Positions 41,522-49,783 of a DNA stretch of 64,000 nucleotides are shown one piece after another. The stretch is from Akkermansiaceae bacterium (GTDB taxonomy: Bacteria; Verrucomicrobiota; Verrucomicrobiia; Verrucomicrobiales; Akkermansiaceae). Every line of letters starts with the position of its first letter. Position 1 is the stretch's first letter. The stretch spans positions 62,001 through 126,000 of the forward strand of contig CANHPN010000002.1 of NCBI GenBank assembly GCA_947462535.1, given 5' to 3'. The notes below the pieces were generated by a model. The model worked only from the letters and a program-made list of their open reading frames with translations. It made no database searches and was not told where the DNA came from. Made by a program: the position numbers and the translations under genes.

Positions 41522-42874
41522 TTATTTCGCGGCCGCCTTCAGTTCGTTGAAGCGCTCTCGCATCTCGGCGAGGCGCGCGGCGTGCTGCGGATCGCCGACC
41601 AGGTCGTTTTCCTCGAAGGGATCGGCTTCCACGTGGAAGAGTTGCTCCAGCTTGAAGTTCGGCCAGTAGAAATACTTCCAGTCCTTGCGCACCAGAGCCT
41701 CGGAGGCGGGAATCCTTTCCACGCTGCCGACGGAGGCGTGCTCGTAAAAGAACGCGTCGCGCCAGACAGGTTTTTTCGCTGCTAGATAGAGCGGCGCGAT
41801 GTCGCGGCCCTGCATCGTGGCGGGCGCCTCGATGCCGGTGGCGGCGAGGATGCTCGGCGCGAGATCGACGTTGAGCGTGAAGTCGTCATTGGTGCCGCCG
41901 CGTTTGGACGGCTCCATGCGCGGGTCGCGCACGATGAGCGGCACCCGGATGCTTTCCTGGTGCGGATACCATTTGTCGGCGAGGCCGTGCTCGCCGTGGA
42001 AATAACCGTTGTCGCCGACGAAGATGACGAGCGTGTTGTCGAGCACGCCCTGCTTTTCCAACTCCTCGAGGAGGCGGCCGCAGGTGGCGTCCACCTCGGC
42101 GGCGAGGCGGTAGTAGTTTTTCATCATCTCCTGGTATTTCTCCGGCGTGTCGAAGCGCCAGCGCCAGCGGACGCGGCCCTCGTTTTTCTCGTTGGCGATG
42201 AAGGGCGGCAGCTTGCGGTAGGATTCCTCCGTCGCGGTTTTGGGCAGCGGGATGGCCACGTCCTGATAGAGCGCCATGCTTTCCGGTTGTGGCAGGTACT
42301 GCTTGGGATTGCTGTCCTCGGCGTGGGTGGCGATGAAGGCCAGCGTGAGACAGAACGGCTTGTCCGCGGGCCGCTGCTTGAGGAAATCCAGCGCGTCGTT
42401 CTCGTTCTTCTTGGTGACGTGGATCTGCGTGCCGTCGGGCTCCGTGATCCAGTGCTTGCCGGAATACGACCGGCCGAAGTCGAAGTTCTCTGCCGGAAAC
42501 TTGCCGTTGTGCCACTTGCCGACGTGGCCGACGAAATAATTGTTGGCCCGCAGCAGGCCCGGATAGGTCTCTGCCCACGGGGTTTTAAAAGCCACGAAGC
42601 CCTTGTTTCCGTGTCGCGACATCCATTGTCCGGTGAACAGGCTCGCCCGGCTCACGCCACAGATCGAGGTGGTGACGCAATTTTGGGTGAAGCGGAAACC
42701 GTCGCCCGCGAGGCGGTCGAGGTTGGGCGTTTTCACCGCCGGATTGCCCGCGCAGCCCAGCGTGTCGAAGCGCCAGTCGTCGGCGTAGAGGACCAGGACG
42801 TTGAGAGGTTTCACCGCGCTGGCGGCATGGCCAAAACTCGTTAGGGCAAGGAGGAAGGTGAGGAGTTTTTTCAT
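41522..42874 (-). CDS. Secreted sulfatase, formylglycine motif variant
   Basis: 450 residues, signal peptide 1-19. Metal-binding Asp32/Asp33 in [20 protein letters not shown] and the formylglycine region [15 protein letters not shown]: Cys72-x-Val-x-Arg76. The usual motif is C-x-P/A-x-R, so the third position is Val. Further active-site text is [18 protein letters not shown] and WHNGKFPAE. It removes sulfate esters, here most likely from a sulfated fucose or rhamnose glycan. It lies between the GH95 and GH78 genes; the gap to the GH78 gene is 21 bases on the same strand. Confidence 0.88.
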   Translation of the reverse strand: MKKLLTFLLALTSFGHAASAVKPLNVLVLYADDWRFDTLGCAGNPAVKTPNLDRLAGDGFRFTQNCVTTSICGVSRASLFTGQWMSRHGNKGFVAFKTPWAETYPGLLRANNYFVGHVGKWHNGKFPAENFDFGRSYSGKHWITEPDGTQIHVTKKNENDALDFLKQRPADKPFCLTLAFIATHAEDSNPKQYLPQPESMALYQDVAIPLPKTATEESYRKLPPFIANEKNEGRVRWRWRFDTPEKYQEMMKNYYRLAAEVDATCGRLLEELEKQGVLDNTLVIFVGDNGYFHGEHGLADKWYPHQESIRVPLIVRDPRMEPSKRGGTNDDFTLNVDLAPSILAATGIEAPATMQGRDIAPLYLAAKKPVWRDAFFYEHASVGSVERIPASEALVRKDWKYFYWPNFKLEQLFHVEADPFEENDLVGDPQHAARLAEMRERFNELKAAAK

Positions 42875-42895
42875 GAATCGCGGGATGGCCTGGGA

Positions 42896-45700
42896 TTATC
42901 GTCCCTTGCTCACCACGAAACGGTAGCGACCGCCGCCAACTTTCACTCGAACCAATGAAGGTCCGGGCGGCAGGGCGGTGACGCCGACGGCCTCGGCGAG
43001 CGGGTGGCCGGATTCGGTGACCACGTCACCCGCAGCGGCGGGCAGCTCGATGGTGGCGGTGGCGTCCTGCGGAATGACGATTTGAAACTCGCTGCCGGTG
43101 GCGGTGACCGACCAGTTCGATTCGACCGGCCCACGGATCGTGCGGTGCGAGGATTTCACCCATTCCAGTCCCTTGGGGATCTGCGGGCGGATGAGGATGC
43201 GGTCGAAGCCGACCGCGTCGTCGGCCGCCTGGATGCCGCCGAGATGGCGGAAGAACCACGCCGAGATCGAGCCGAACATCGGGTGGTTGTGGGAGAAGGT
43301 GTTGTCGCTTTCCTTCCAGGTTTCCCACAAGGTGGTGGCGTCGTTTTCGAGCATCCAGCCCCATGAGGGGAAGGTCTTGCGGACCGCCAGCGCGTAGGCG
43401 AGGTCGTGGCGGCCTCGCTGCGAGAGCTGCTCTAGCAGGAACCGCGTGCCGTAGATGCCGGTGGTGAGGCTGGGGCCGTCCGCAGGCGCGGTGAGTGTGG
43501 CGACGAGGTTTTCAAACGCGGCCTTGCGGTCGGCTTCCGGCACGGCACCGAAACCGAGCGCGAGCAATTGTTCGGATTGTGATCCGTCGCCGATTTTTCC
43601 GGTTTGGGCGTCGAGAAATGTCTTCGCCCATGCGGCGGCGGATTCGTCCGCCATTTTCTCGAAACGCACGGCGTCCTTCTCGCCGCCGATGACGCGCGAG
43701 AGGCGCGCCATGCGGCGGGCGGTGTCGATGAACATCGGCGTGGTGACCACGGGGCCGGCGATCTTCGGCAGCGCCTCGTGATCGCCGAGGCCAGACACGA
43801 CGAGTCCGCCCTTCTCACGCTTGGACGCTTCCAGGTCAAACCAACGGACCGCGGCGGGGAGTTGTTCCTCGATCAGCGATTTGTTTCCGTAGTGCTGATA
43901 GAGCTGCTCCAGCAGAAGCGGATGCGCCATCGCCCAGCCGACGCCGCAATACTGCACTCCGACGAAGGGCGCGGTGTCGGTGAAATTGCCATCCGGGCGG
44001 GCCGCATCGGAAAAGTCACGCACGGTCTTTGCGTAGAACCCGGACATGTCGAAATTCATCAGGAAGGCCTCGCTGGTGACGGCGATATCGCCGCCGTAGC
44101 CGAAGCGCTCGCGGTGCGGGCAGTCGGATTGCACGCTCACGACGTTGTTGCGGAAGGTGTTGCGGGTGATTTTCTGGATGCGGTTCAGGAGCTCGTTCGA
44201 GCAGGAGAAGGTTCCGGCGTCGGGCAGCTCGGAATGCAGCCGGATGCCGCAGATGTCCTCCAGCTTCGGAGTTTCTGGCAAACCGGTGATTTCCATGTAG
44301 CGGAACGCATGGAAGGTGAAATCCGGGCGGTAGGTTTCCCCCTCGCCGCCGCGAGCGATGTAAATGTCCTGCTGCCAGGCGATTTCCGGCGCGCCGGGCC
44401 CGCCGATCGGGTGCTCCTCGCCCTTGTCGTTTTTGCGTTTGCCTTTGATCTGGCCGCACACGCTGGTCATCGGATTGAGCGTGCCATCGGGATACAAGAT
44501 CTCGCCGTAGCGCAGTACGACGCGCGTGCCTGCGGGGGCGTTCAGCTTGATTTCCGGCAGGCCGGTGAAGTTCGTGCCGAAATCCACGATGAACACGCCT
44601 TTGGCAGGCGAGGTGACGGCCACGGCCGGAATCGTTTCGGTGGCGCGCACCGGCGGCATCGCCAGTAGCGGCTTGAGCGGCTCTAACGAAGAATTGGTGA
44701 CGCGCGCCGGCTTCCATGCGGAGGCGTTAAAGCCGGGCTTGTCCCAGCCGGGAATTTCCAAGCGGGCATCGCGTTCCTCCCCGAGGAAGACGCTGTTTCT
44801 AACGGTTGGTCCGCCGGTGGTGCTCCAGCCGGGGCCGGTGGTGACGATGGTGCGGGTGCCGTCCGGGTGCTCTGCGACGAGCAGCGCGATGGCGCGCGGG
44901 CGGCCGGTGGGCACGGTATCGCGGATGTTGCGGCCACCCCACATGCGGAGTGGCAGCGGGTTATACCAACCGTTGCCAAGAGTCAGGCCGAGGCAGTTCG
45001 CTCCTGACGCGAGTTCTCCGGTCACGTCGTGGGTGCGGAACAGGATTCGTTTGTCAAAGGCGGTCCACGGCGGATCGAGCACCTGGTCTTTCAGCGGTTT
45101 GCCGTTGAGGCTGGGCAAGGCGTATCCGAGCCCCGCGAGATGCAGGCGCGCGCGGACGACCGGCTTGGAAAGCGTGAATTCATGCCGCAACAACGGCGCG
45201 GGGTCGGGCTGGTAGAAGTCCTCGTCGCGGGTCGGAAGCGGTTTGCCGTCATCGATCCAGCGCGCGCCCTGCCAGTCGGCGGGGGACTGTGGCACGATTT
45301 CAAGAACGGCGGGATCGCTCCACGCGGACGGTTCGTCGCCCGCGCCCCAACTGCGGACTTTCCAATGATAGTTTCCACCAGGGGCGAGGGGAGTGCCGTT
45401 ATATGCGACAGAAGGCCCGCGTCCGGCGGCCGTCTTGCCCGAGTCCCAGAGGTCGCCGCGATCCTTGGCGAGAAGATCCGCGCTGCTAGAGACGAGGATC
45501 TGCCAGGCCGACTGCGCCTGACCGCGATCCGAGGCTTCGACGCGCCATGACAGGCGCGGAGCGGAGGATGCCGCGAGAGGCTCGTGCAAGCCCTCGCAGC
45601 GGAGGTCCCGTGGAGCCAAAGGGGCGGCATGTGCCAGTGTGGCGGCGGCGAGGGTGAGAAGCAGCGTGCCGATGGATCCGGCTGGTCGGTGTGTGTTCAT
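42896..45700 (-). CDS. GH78 alpha-L-rhamnosidase, exported
   Basis: 934 residues from ATG 45700; the frame open to 46135 has no family sequence upstream. A signal peptide (GTLLLTLAAATLAHAAP) precedes the N-terminal fibronectin-like domain (APRDLRCEGLHEPLAASSAP) and the carbohydrate-binding modules (LRHEFTLSKPVVRARLHLAG). The catalytic (alpha/alpha)6 domain holds QSDCPHRERFGYGGDIAVTS, the region with the catalytic acids of GH78, and WETWKESDNTFSHNHPMFGS. It removes terminal alpha-L-rhamnose. It is the first gene of a pair with the sulfatase. Confidence 0.92.
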   Translation of the reverse strand: MNTHRPAGSIGTLLLTLAAATLAHAAPLAPRDLRCEGLHEPLAASSAPRLSWRVEASDRGQAQSAWQILVSSSADLLAKDRGDLWDSGKTAAGRGPSVAYNGTPLAPGGNYHWKVRSWGAGDEPSAWSDPAVLEIVPQSPADWQGARWIDDGKPLPTRDEDFYQPDPAPLLRHEFTLSKPVVRARLHLAGLGYALPSLNGKPLKDQVLDPPWTAFDKRILFRTHDVTGELASGANCLGLTLGNGWYNPLPLRMWGGRNIRDTVPTGRPRAIALLVAEHPDGTRTIVTTGPGWSTTGGPTVRNSVFLGEERDARLEIPGWDKPGFNASAWKPARVTNSSLEPLKPLLAMPPVRATETIPAVAVTSPAKGVFIVDFGTNFTGLPEIKLNAPAGTRVVLRYGEILYPDGTLNPMTSVCGQIKGKRKNDKGEEHPIGGPGAPEIAWQQDIYIARGGEGETYRPDFTFHAFRYMEITGLPETPKLEDICGIRLHSELPDAGTFSCSNELLNRIQKITRNTFRNNVVSVQSDCPHRERFGYGGDIAVTSEAFLMNFDMSGFYAKTVRDFSDAARPDGNFTDTAPFVGVQYCGVGWAMAHPLLLEQLYQHYGNKSLIEEQLPAAVRWFDLEASKREKGGLVVSGLGDHEALPKIAGPVVTTPMFIDTARRMARLSRVIGGEKDAVRFEKMADESAAAWAKTFLDAQTGKIGDGSQSEQLLALGFGAVPEADRKAAFENLVATLTAPADGPSLTTGIYGTRFLLEQLSQRGRHDLAYALAVRKTFPSWGWMLENDATTLWETWKESDNTFSHNHPMFGSISAWFFRHLGGIQAADDAVGFDRILIRPQIPKGLEWVKSSHRTIRGPVESNWSVTATGSEFQIVIPQDATATIELPAAAGDVVTESGHPLAEAVGVTALPPGPSLVRVKVGGGRYRFVVSKGR

Positions 45701-45889
45701 GTCGGGGTTGGTGCGGAGTGGGTGCATCTCAGTCGGGCGGAAAGTGATCAGGCTATTCAAATGGCGGCGCGTCTGTCTAAGCCGATTTGCGATAATCCAC
45801 GAAATTTCCACGTCAAGGCCGCCCGATTCCCGATCCCGCTTGGAATCGGCTCGTGATCGGTCAAGCTGGGTTCCAGAAACTTCACGACC

Positions 45890-46828
45890 ATGAGAGTGAT
45901 CACCGCCGACCAAGTTCACGCCGCGCTGCGTTTTCCGGATTTCATCGACGCCCTGCACGAATCGTTCGCAGGCCGGCACACCATGCCGCCGCGGCAGGTG
46001 ATGTTGCTGGACGAGGGCTCGGGCAGCCATGATGCCTTCGCGATGCTGCCATCCTGGAATGACGAGGTGATCGCGCTGAAGGCGTTCACGTATTTCCCGG
46101 AAAACCAGCCGCCGCACCGCACCTTGTATTCGCAAATTCTGGTGTTTGACCGTAGCTGCGGCGAGCCGCTGGCGCTGGTCGACGGCGTCAGCGTGACGTG
46201 CTGGCGGACGGCGGGAGTCTCGGCGCTGGCCTCGCGATTTCTTTCCCGAACGGACTCGGAGACGCTTCTTTTGTTAGGCACGGGGAAGCTGGCACCGTTC
46301 CTCATCCGCGCCCATGCGAGTATCCGGCCGCTGAGGAAAGTCCTCGTCTGGGGCCGCTCGCCGGACAAGGCCGGGGCTCTGGCAGAATCGATGGCGGCGG
46401 AAATGCCGGGGTTGGATTTCGAGGTGGTGACGGACCTCCCCGCCGCCTGCGGGCTGGCCGACGTCGTGGTCTGCGCCACCGGCAGCGCCGAAATCCTGGT
46501 GCGCGGGGAATGGATCAAACGCGGCACCCACACGGATTTCATCGGCAACCACCACGCCACCAAGCGCGAGTGCGACACCGCCATGGTGACGCAATCCCGG
46601 GTCTTCGTGGATACGCGTGCCAATTGTTTCAAGGAAGCGGGCGAGATCCTCGTGCCGGTGGCCGAGGGGGTGTTCTCGACGGATCAAGTGGCGGGGGAGT
46701 TGGCCGAACTCTGCCGGGGAAGCGTGCCCGCGCGGCGGAACCCGCAGGAAATCACGCTCTTCAAATCCGTCGGCTGTGCGCTCGGCGACCTGTGCGGGGC
46801 GGTGAGCACTTGGCGCGCTTCGCGGTAA
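45890..46828 (+). CDS. Ornithine cyclodeaminase/mu-crystallin family protein
   Basis: 312 residues. Family text: VITADQVHAALRFPDFIDAL, AMLPSWNDEVIALKAFTYFP, LALVDGVSVTCWRTAGVSAL, the nucleotide-binding LGTGKLAPFLIRAHASI and ATGSAEILVRGEWIKRGTHT. Members are NAD(P)-dependent enzymes (ornithine cyclodeaminase, alanine dehydrogenase, imine reductases), and the exact reaction is not visible here. It is divergent from GH78 with 189 bases between. Confidence 0.85.
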   Translation: MRVITADQVHAALRFPDFIDALHESFAGRHTMPPRQVMLLDEGSGSHDAFAMLPSWNDEVIALKAFTYFPENQPPHRTLYSQILVFDRSCGEPLALVDGVSVTCWRTAGVSALASRFLSRTDSETLLLLGTGKLAPFLIRAHASIRPLRKVLVWGRSPDKAGALAESMAAEMPGLDFEVVTDLPAACGLADVVVCATGSAEILVRGEWIKRGTHTDFIGNHHATKRECDTAMVTQSRVFVDTRANCFKEAGEILVPVAEGVFSTDQVAGELAELCRGSVPARRNPQEITLFKSVGCALGDLCGAVSTWRASR

Positions 46829-46840
46829 GTTCCTCCCGCT

Positions 46841-46972
46841 CCCGTCCCTCTCTATCATCTCAGCGAGGATCCGAACGATAAGCGCGACGTGGCCGACCTG
46901 CATCCGGAGATCGTCTCCCGCCTGAAGGACCGGACCGAGGGTTGGCGGCGCGGTTTATCCGCTGCCAAGTGA
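46841..46972 (+). pseudogene. C-terminal sulfatase remnant (1)
   Basis: The 43-residue tail reads VPLYHLSEDPNDKRDVADLH and PEIVSRLKDRTEGWRRG before a TGA stop. This is the typical C-terminal tail of secreted sulfatases (LYxLxxDPxExxNVA). No upstream sulfatase sequence remains and it lies directly after the ornithine cyclodeaminase-like gene. It ends nine bases before the end of the convergent methyltransferase gene. Confidence 0.75.
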
Positions 46973-46980
46973 GGCCGCCC

Positions 46981-47697
46981 TCACTTTTTCCTGAAGACGA
47001 TCATGTGCTGTCTCGGCAGGGTGCCGATGGTCTCGACGTAGGCGAGTTGCGGGTGCGCAGTCATTTCCTTTTTCACCTGCACCTCGCTCATCTTGTGGAC
47101 TTCCTTGATCGGCACTGCGGGGTCTTCCTTGCGATATTCCACGAAAACCATCCGGCCGCCCGTCTTCAACCCGCTGAGCATGTTGCGGATCATTTCAAAG
47201 GGGAAATCGAACTCATGATAGACATCGACCATGATCATGGTGTCACACGAGCCGGGCGGCAGTTTTGGGTCGGTGTTGGTGCCGAGCACCGGCCTGACCG
47301 TTTCGATTTTGAAGTGCGCCATGCGTTTCATTAGCAGATCGAGCATTTCCTGCTGGATCTCGACGCCGTGGATCACGCCGGTTTTGCCGATCTTGCGGGC
47401 GATCTTCCGACTGATGAATCCGGAGCCGCAGCCGATGTCGGCGACCGCCTCGCCTTCGCGCAGCTCGAGTGCTTCTACCAGCAGGTCGGTGCGCTCCTCG
47501 TCCTCGCGCTGCGGCCGCTCCAGCCAGTCCGCCGCCTGATGGCCCATGACATGGGCGATTTCACGGCCCATGAAAAACTTGCCGATGCCATGGCCGTCAT
47601 GTTCGGTCCGGGTTTCATAAAGCGGTATCGGCTCTTCCGCCCGGGCGGCGGCGATGGGCGCGGCTAAAAGCAGGAGGAGCCAGAGGCGGGGTTTCAT
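46981..47697 (-). CDS. Exported SAM-dependent methyltransferase-like protein
   Basis: 238 residues. The N-terminus is a signal peptide (MKPRLWLLLLLAAPIAAARA) with an AxA cleavage site, so the protein should act in the periplasm or be membrane-bound. The SAM-binding motif GEAVADIGCGSGFISRKIAR (about 81-100), VIHGVEIQQEML and SCDTMIMVDVYHEFDFPFEM are those of a class I methyltransferase. An exported SAM enzyme is unexpected because SAM is cytoplasmic; similar signal-bearing methyltransferases occur in other Gram-negatives with unknown substrate. Its ATG overlaps the stop of a sulfatase remnant (ATGA). Confidence 0.8.
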   Translation of the reverse strand: MKPRLWLLLLLAAPIAAARAEEPIPLYETRTEHDGHGIGKFFMGREIAHVMGHQAADWLERPQREDEERTDLLVEALELREGEAVADIGCGSGFISRKIARKIGKTGVIHGVEIQQEMLDLLMKRMAHFKIETVRPVLGTNTDPKLPPGSCDTMIMVDVYHEFDFPFEMIRNMLSGLKTGGRMVFVEYRKEDPAVPIKEVHKMSEVQVKKEMTAHPQLAYVETIGTLPRQHMIVFRKK

Positions 47698-47870
47698 GGA
47701 ACTTTGCGGTTAGGGGTGTCGACGGTGCCGACGGGGTGCTTGTGGGCGAGGATTTCGGCGTTGCGCTTTTCAGCTTCGTCCTCGAGCCGGGCGACGACGT
47801 CCGGATGAGCGCTGGCGACGCCGGTGGTTTCTCCGGGATCGGTCTTAAGTTTGTAAAGGGTGCCTTGGGC
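47694..47870 (-). pseudogene. C-terminal sulfatase remnant (2)
   Basis: The text GTLYKLKTDPGETTGVASAH and PDVVARLEDEAEKRNAEILA is a sulfatase C-terminal tail ending with KVP. It is cut off at about 47870 and no catalytic part remains. Its stop codon overlaps the methyltransferase start (ATGA), so the original gene was translationally coupled to the methyltransferase. Confidence 0.7.
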
Positions 47871-47966
47871 GACGGTTGCGACCATTCACCCTTTACCGGC
47901 GGCAGCCTCGGATTCTTTCTTTCCGGCAGGGCGAAATCCCCGAAAGCGGCAGTAAAACCAGCCCTG

Positions 47967-48266
47967 ATGATTAGAAACCGTTTTATCTGCTGCATTTCGT
48001 TGGCACTGACGGCGGGAGTCGCTGCGGAACCCCTCGGTTTCAACCGCGACGTCCGGCCTATCCTGTCCAAGACCTGCTACGCCTGCCACGGACCAGACGC
48101 CGCCCACGGCCGCAAGGCCGGGCTGCGACTCGACGTGCGCGAGGACGCTCTCCAAGGCGGCGAGTCGGGGGAAACCGGCCATCATCCCCGCCGCCCCACC
48201 TGCCGAACAAGCCGCCTGGACCCAGCTCGCCTCCATACTCTTCAATCTATCCGAGACGATCACTAG
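47967..48266 (+). pseudogene. Truncated PSCyt1-type (planctomycete cytochrome c) gene
   Basis: ATG 47967 opens a signal peptide (NRFICCISLALTAGVAAEP) followed by FNRDVRPILSKTCYACHGPD and RKAGLRLDVREDALQGGE, which is the start of a PSCyt1 heme-binding domain with CxxCH (CYACH). In complete proteins PSCyt1 precedes DUF1549 and DUF1553 over about 900 residues. Here the family text stops after about residue 70 and the frame ends at 48266. It is a remnant. Confidence 0.75.
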
Positions 48267-48272
48267 AAGATA

Positions 48273-48350
48273 AACCGCAAGCCGCAAAGGTCGCAAAGGG
48301 ACGCAAAGCCACCCGCGATCCAAATTCAAAATCTAAAATTCCAAAAAAGG
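48273..48350. repeat. Low-complexity repeat-like stretch
   Basis: GCAAAGG-type units recur (CCGCAAAGGTCGCAAAGGG, ACGCAAAG) and are followed by ATTCAAAATCTAAAATTCCA, a different A-rich motif. It is non-coding and lies ahead of the oxidoreductase gene. It resembles simple tandem-like sequences often found between genes in this phylum. Confidence 0.4.
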
Positions 48351-48390
48351 ATGGATTGGCGAACCGCGCGGCGTAACACTTGAACAAGCC

Positions 48391-49752
48391 ATGAAGCACT
48401 ATCATTCCATTCAGATCTCCCGCCGTTCGTTCATGCGTCGCACGATGGCGACCGCCGCCGCGACCGGCTTGCCCCTCTGGTTCGTCGAGCGGCAACTGGC
48501 GCACGCTGAGGAAACCGCCGCCCCCGTGAAACCCCTTTCGCCTAACGACCGTCCGGGTTACGCGCTCATCGGCTGCGGCGGCATGGGATCCGGGGACGCG
48601 GGGAATGCCAGGCGTTTCGGCGATCTTCTGGCCGTCTGCGATGTGGACCGCTCGCATGTGGACCGTGCCGTCGGGAGACTCACCCCGGAGGGCAAAAAGC
48701 TCGACACCTATTCGGATTTCCGCAAGCTGCTAGAGCGTGACGACATCCACGCGATCATCAACGGCACGCCGGACCACTGGCACAGCCTGGTCAACATCGC
48801 GGCCGCCAAGGCCGGCAAGGACATCTATTCGGAAAAACCGCTGACGCTCACCATCGACGAAGGCAAGCACGTGGTCCGCGCCGTGCGCCAGCACAAGGTG
48901 GTCCTGCAGACCGGCACCCAGCAGCGCAGCAGCCAGCGCTTCCGCATGGCCTGTGAACTGGTCCGCAACGGCCGGATCGGCAAACTCAAGGAGGTTTCAG
49001 TTTGGCTGCCCGCCGGCCTTCGCGGCGGCCCGTTCGGCCCGCAACCGGTGCCCGCCGGGTTGGACTGGGATTTCTGGCAGGGCCAGGCCGCGGCTGCGGA
49101 ATACCGGCCGGAACGCTGCCACGTCAGCTTCCGCAACTGGTATGATTACTCGGGAGGCACCATGACTGACTGGGGCGCGCACCACATGGACATCGGCTAC
49201 TGGGCTGTCGGCCTGCCCGCCCCAACGCAAATCGAAAGCAAAGCGCTCACCGAGCCGATCCCGGGCGGCTACACTGCGATCAGCGATTACGAGGTGAAAT
49301 TCACCTATCCCAACGGCGTGATCTTCAACGTGCGGACCACCCCGGACGACAGCCCATTCGGCGTGGTGATCAAGGCGGACGGCCAGCGCAACGGCATTCG
49401 CTTCGAGGGCAGTGACGGCTGGATCTGGGTGAACCGCGATGAAATCAAGGCCAACGACCGCGAACTGCTAGCCAAGCCGCTCGCCGACGACGCCGAGCGC
49501 CTCTACTTCAGCAACGACCACATGGGCAATTTCTTCGAATGCATGCGGACCCGCAAGGACCCGGTCTGCGATGTCGAGGTCGGCCACCGCTCGGCCACGG
49601 TCTGTCACCTGGGCGCGATCTCGTTGCGGACCAAGCGCAGCCTGACATGGGATCCGGAAAAGGAATTCTTCACCGGCGAGCACGCGGACGAAGCCAACCG
49701 CCACGTCGCGCGCGAGATGCGCAAGCCCTACGACTACGATTTCGTAGCCTGA
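48391..49752 (+). CDS. Gfo/Idh/MocA family oxidoreductase with Tat signal
   Basis: 453 residues. The N-terminus carries a twin-arginine motif (SRRSFMRRTMATAAATGLPL), so it is exported in folded form with its nucleotide. The Rossmann motif GYALIGCGGMGSGDAGNARR, the typical EKPLTLTIDEGKHVVRAV and the C-terminal domain with DWGAHHMDIGYW (active-site His residues) are present. Family members act on sugar derivatives with bound NAD(P). The role here, possibly with the carbohydrate genes upstream, is inferred. An AT-rich stretch precedes the ATG. Confidence 0.9.
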   Translation: MKHYHSIQISRRSFMRRTMATAAATGLPLWFVERQLAHAEETAAPVKPLSPNDRPGYALIGCGGMGSGDAGNARRFGDLLAVCDVDRSHVDRAVGRLTPEGKKLDTYSDFRKLLERDDIHAIINGTPDHWHSLVNIAAAKAGKDIYSEKPLTLTIDEGKHVVRAVRQHKVVLQTGTQQRSSQRFRMACELVRNGRIGKLKEVSVWLPAGLRGGPFGPQPVPAGLDWDFWQGQAAAAEYRPERCHVSFRNWYDYSGGTMTDWGAHHMDIGYWAVGLPAPTQIESKALTEPIPGGYTAISDYEVKFTYPNGVIFNVRTTPDDSPFGVVIKADGQRNGIRFEGSDGWIWVNRDEIKANDRELLAKPLADDAERLYFSNDHMGNFFECMRTRKDPVCDVEVGHRSATVCHLGAISLRTKRSLTWDPEKEFFTGEHADEANRHVAREMRKPYDYDFVA

Positions 49753-49783
49753 TTTCGTTGGGGCGAAAACTGAATCCATCACC

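Noticed and set aside
41626-41639. Third CACGTG palindrome, CTTCCACGTGGAAG, resembling parS
   Set aside because: It differs from the parS consensus at the flanking positions (C and G instead of G and C) and encodes the Phe-His-Val-Glu segment of the sulfatase, so it is probably coincidental.
45701-46135. In-frame extension of the GH78 gene upstream of its signal peptide
   Set aside because: The signal peptide begins at ATG 45700, and the extension is antisense to the 5' part of the cyclodeaminase-like gene with no rhamnosidase resemblance.
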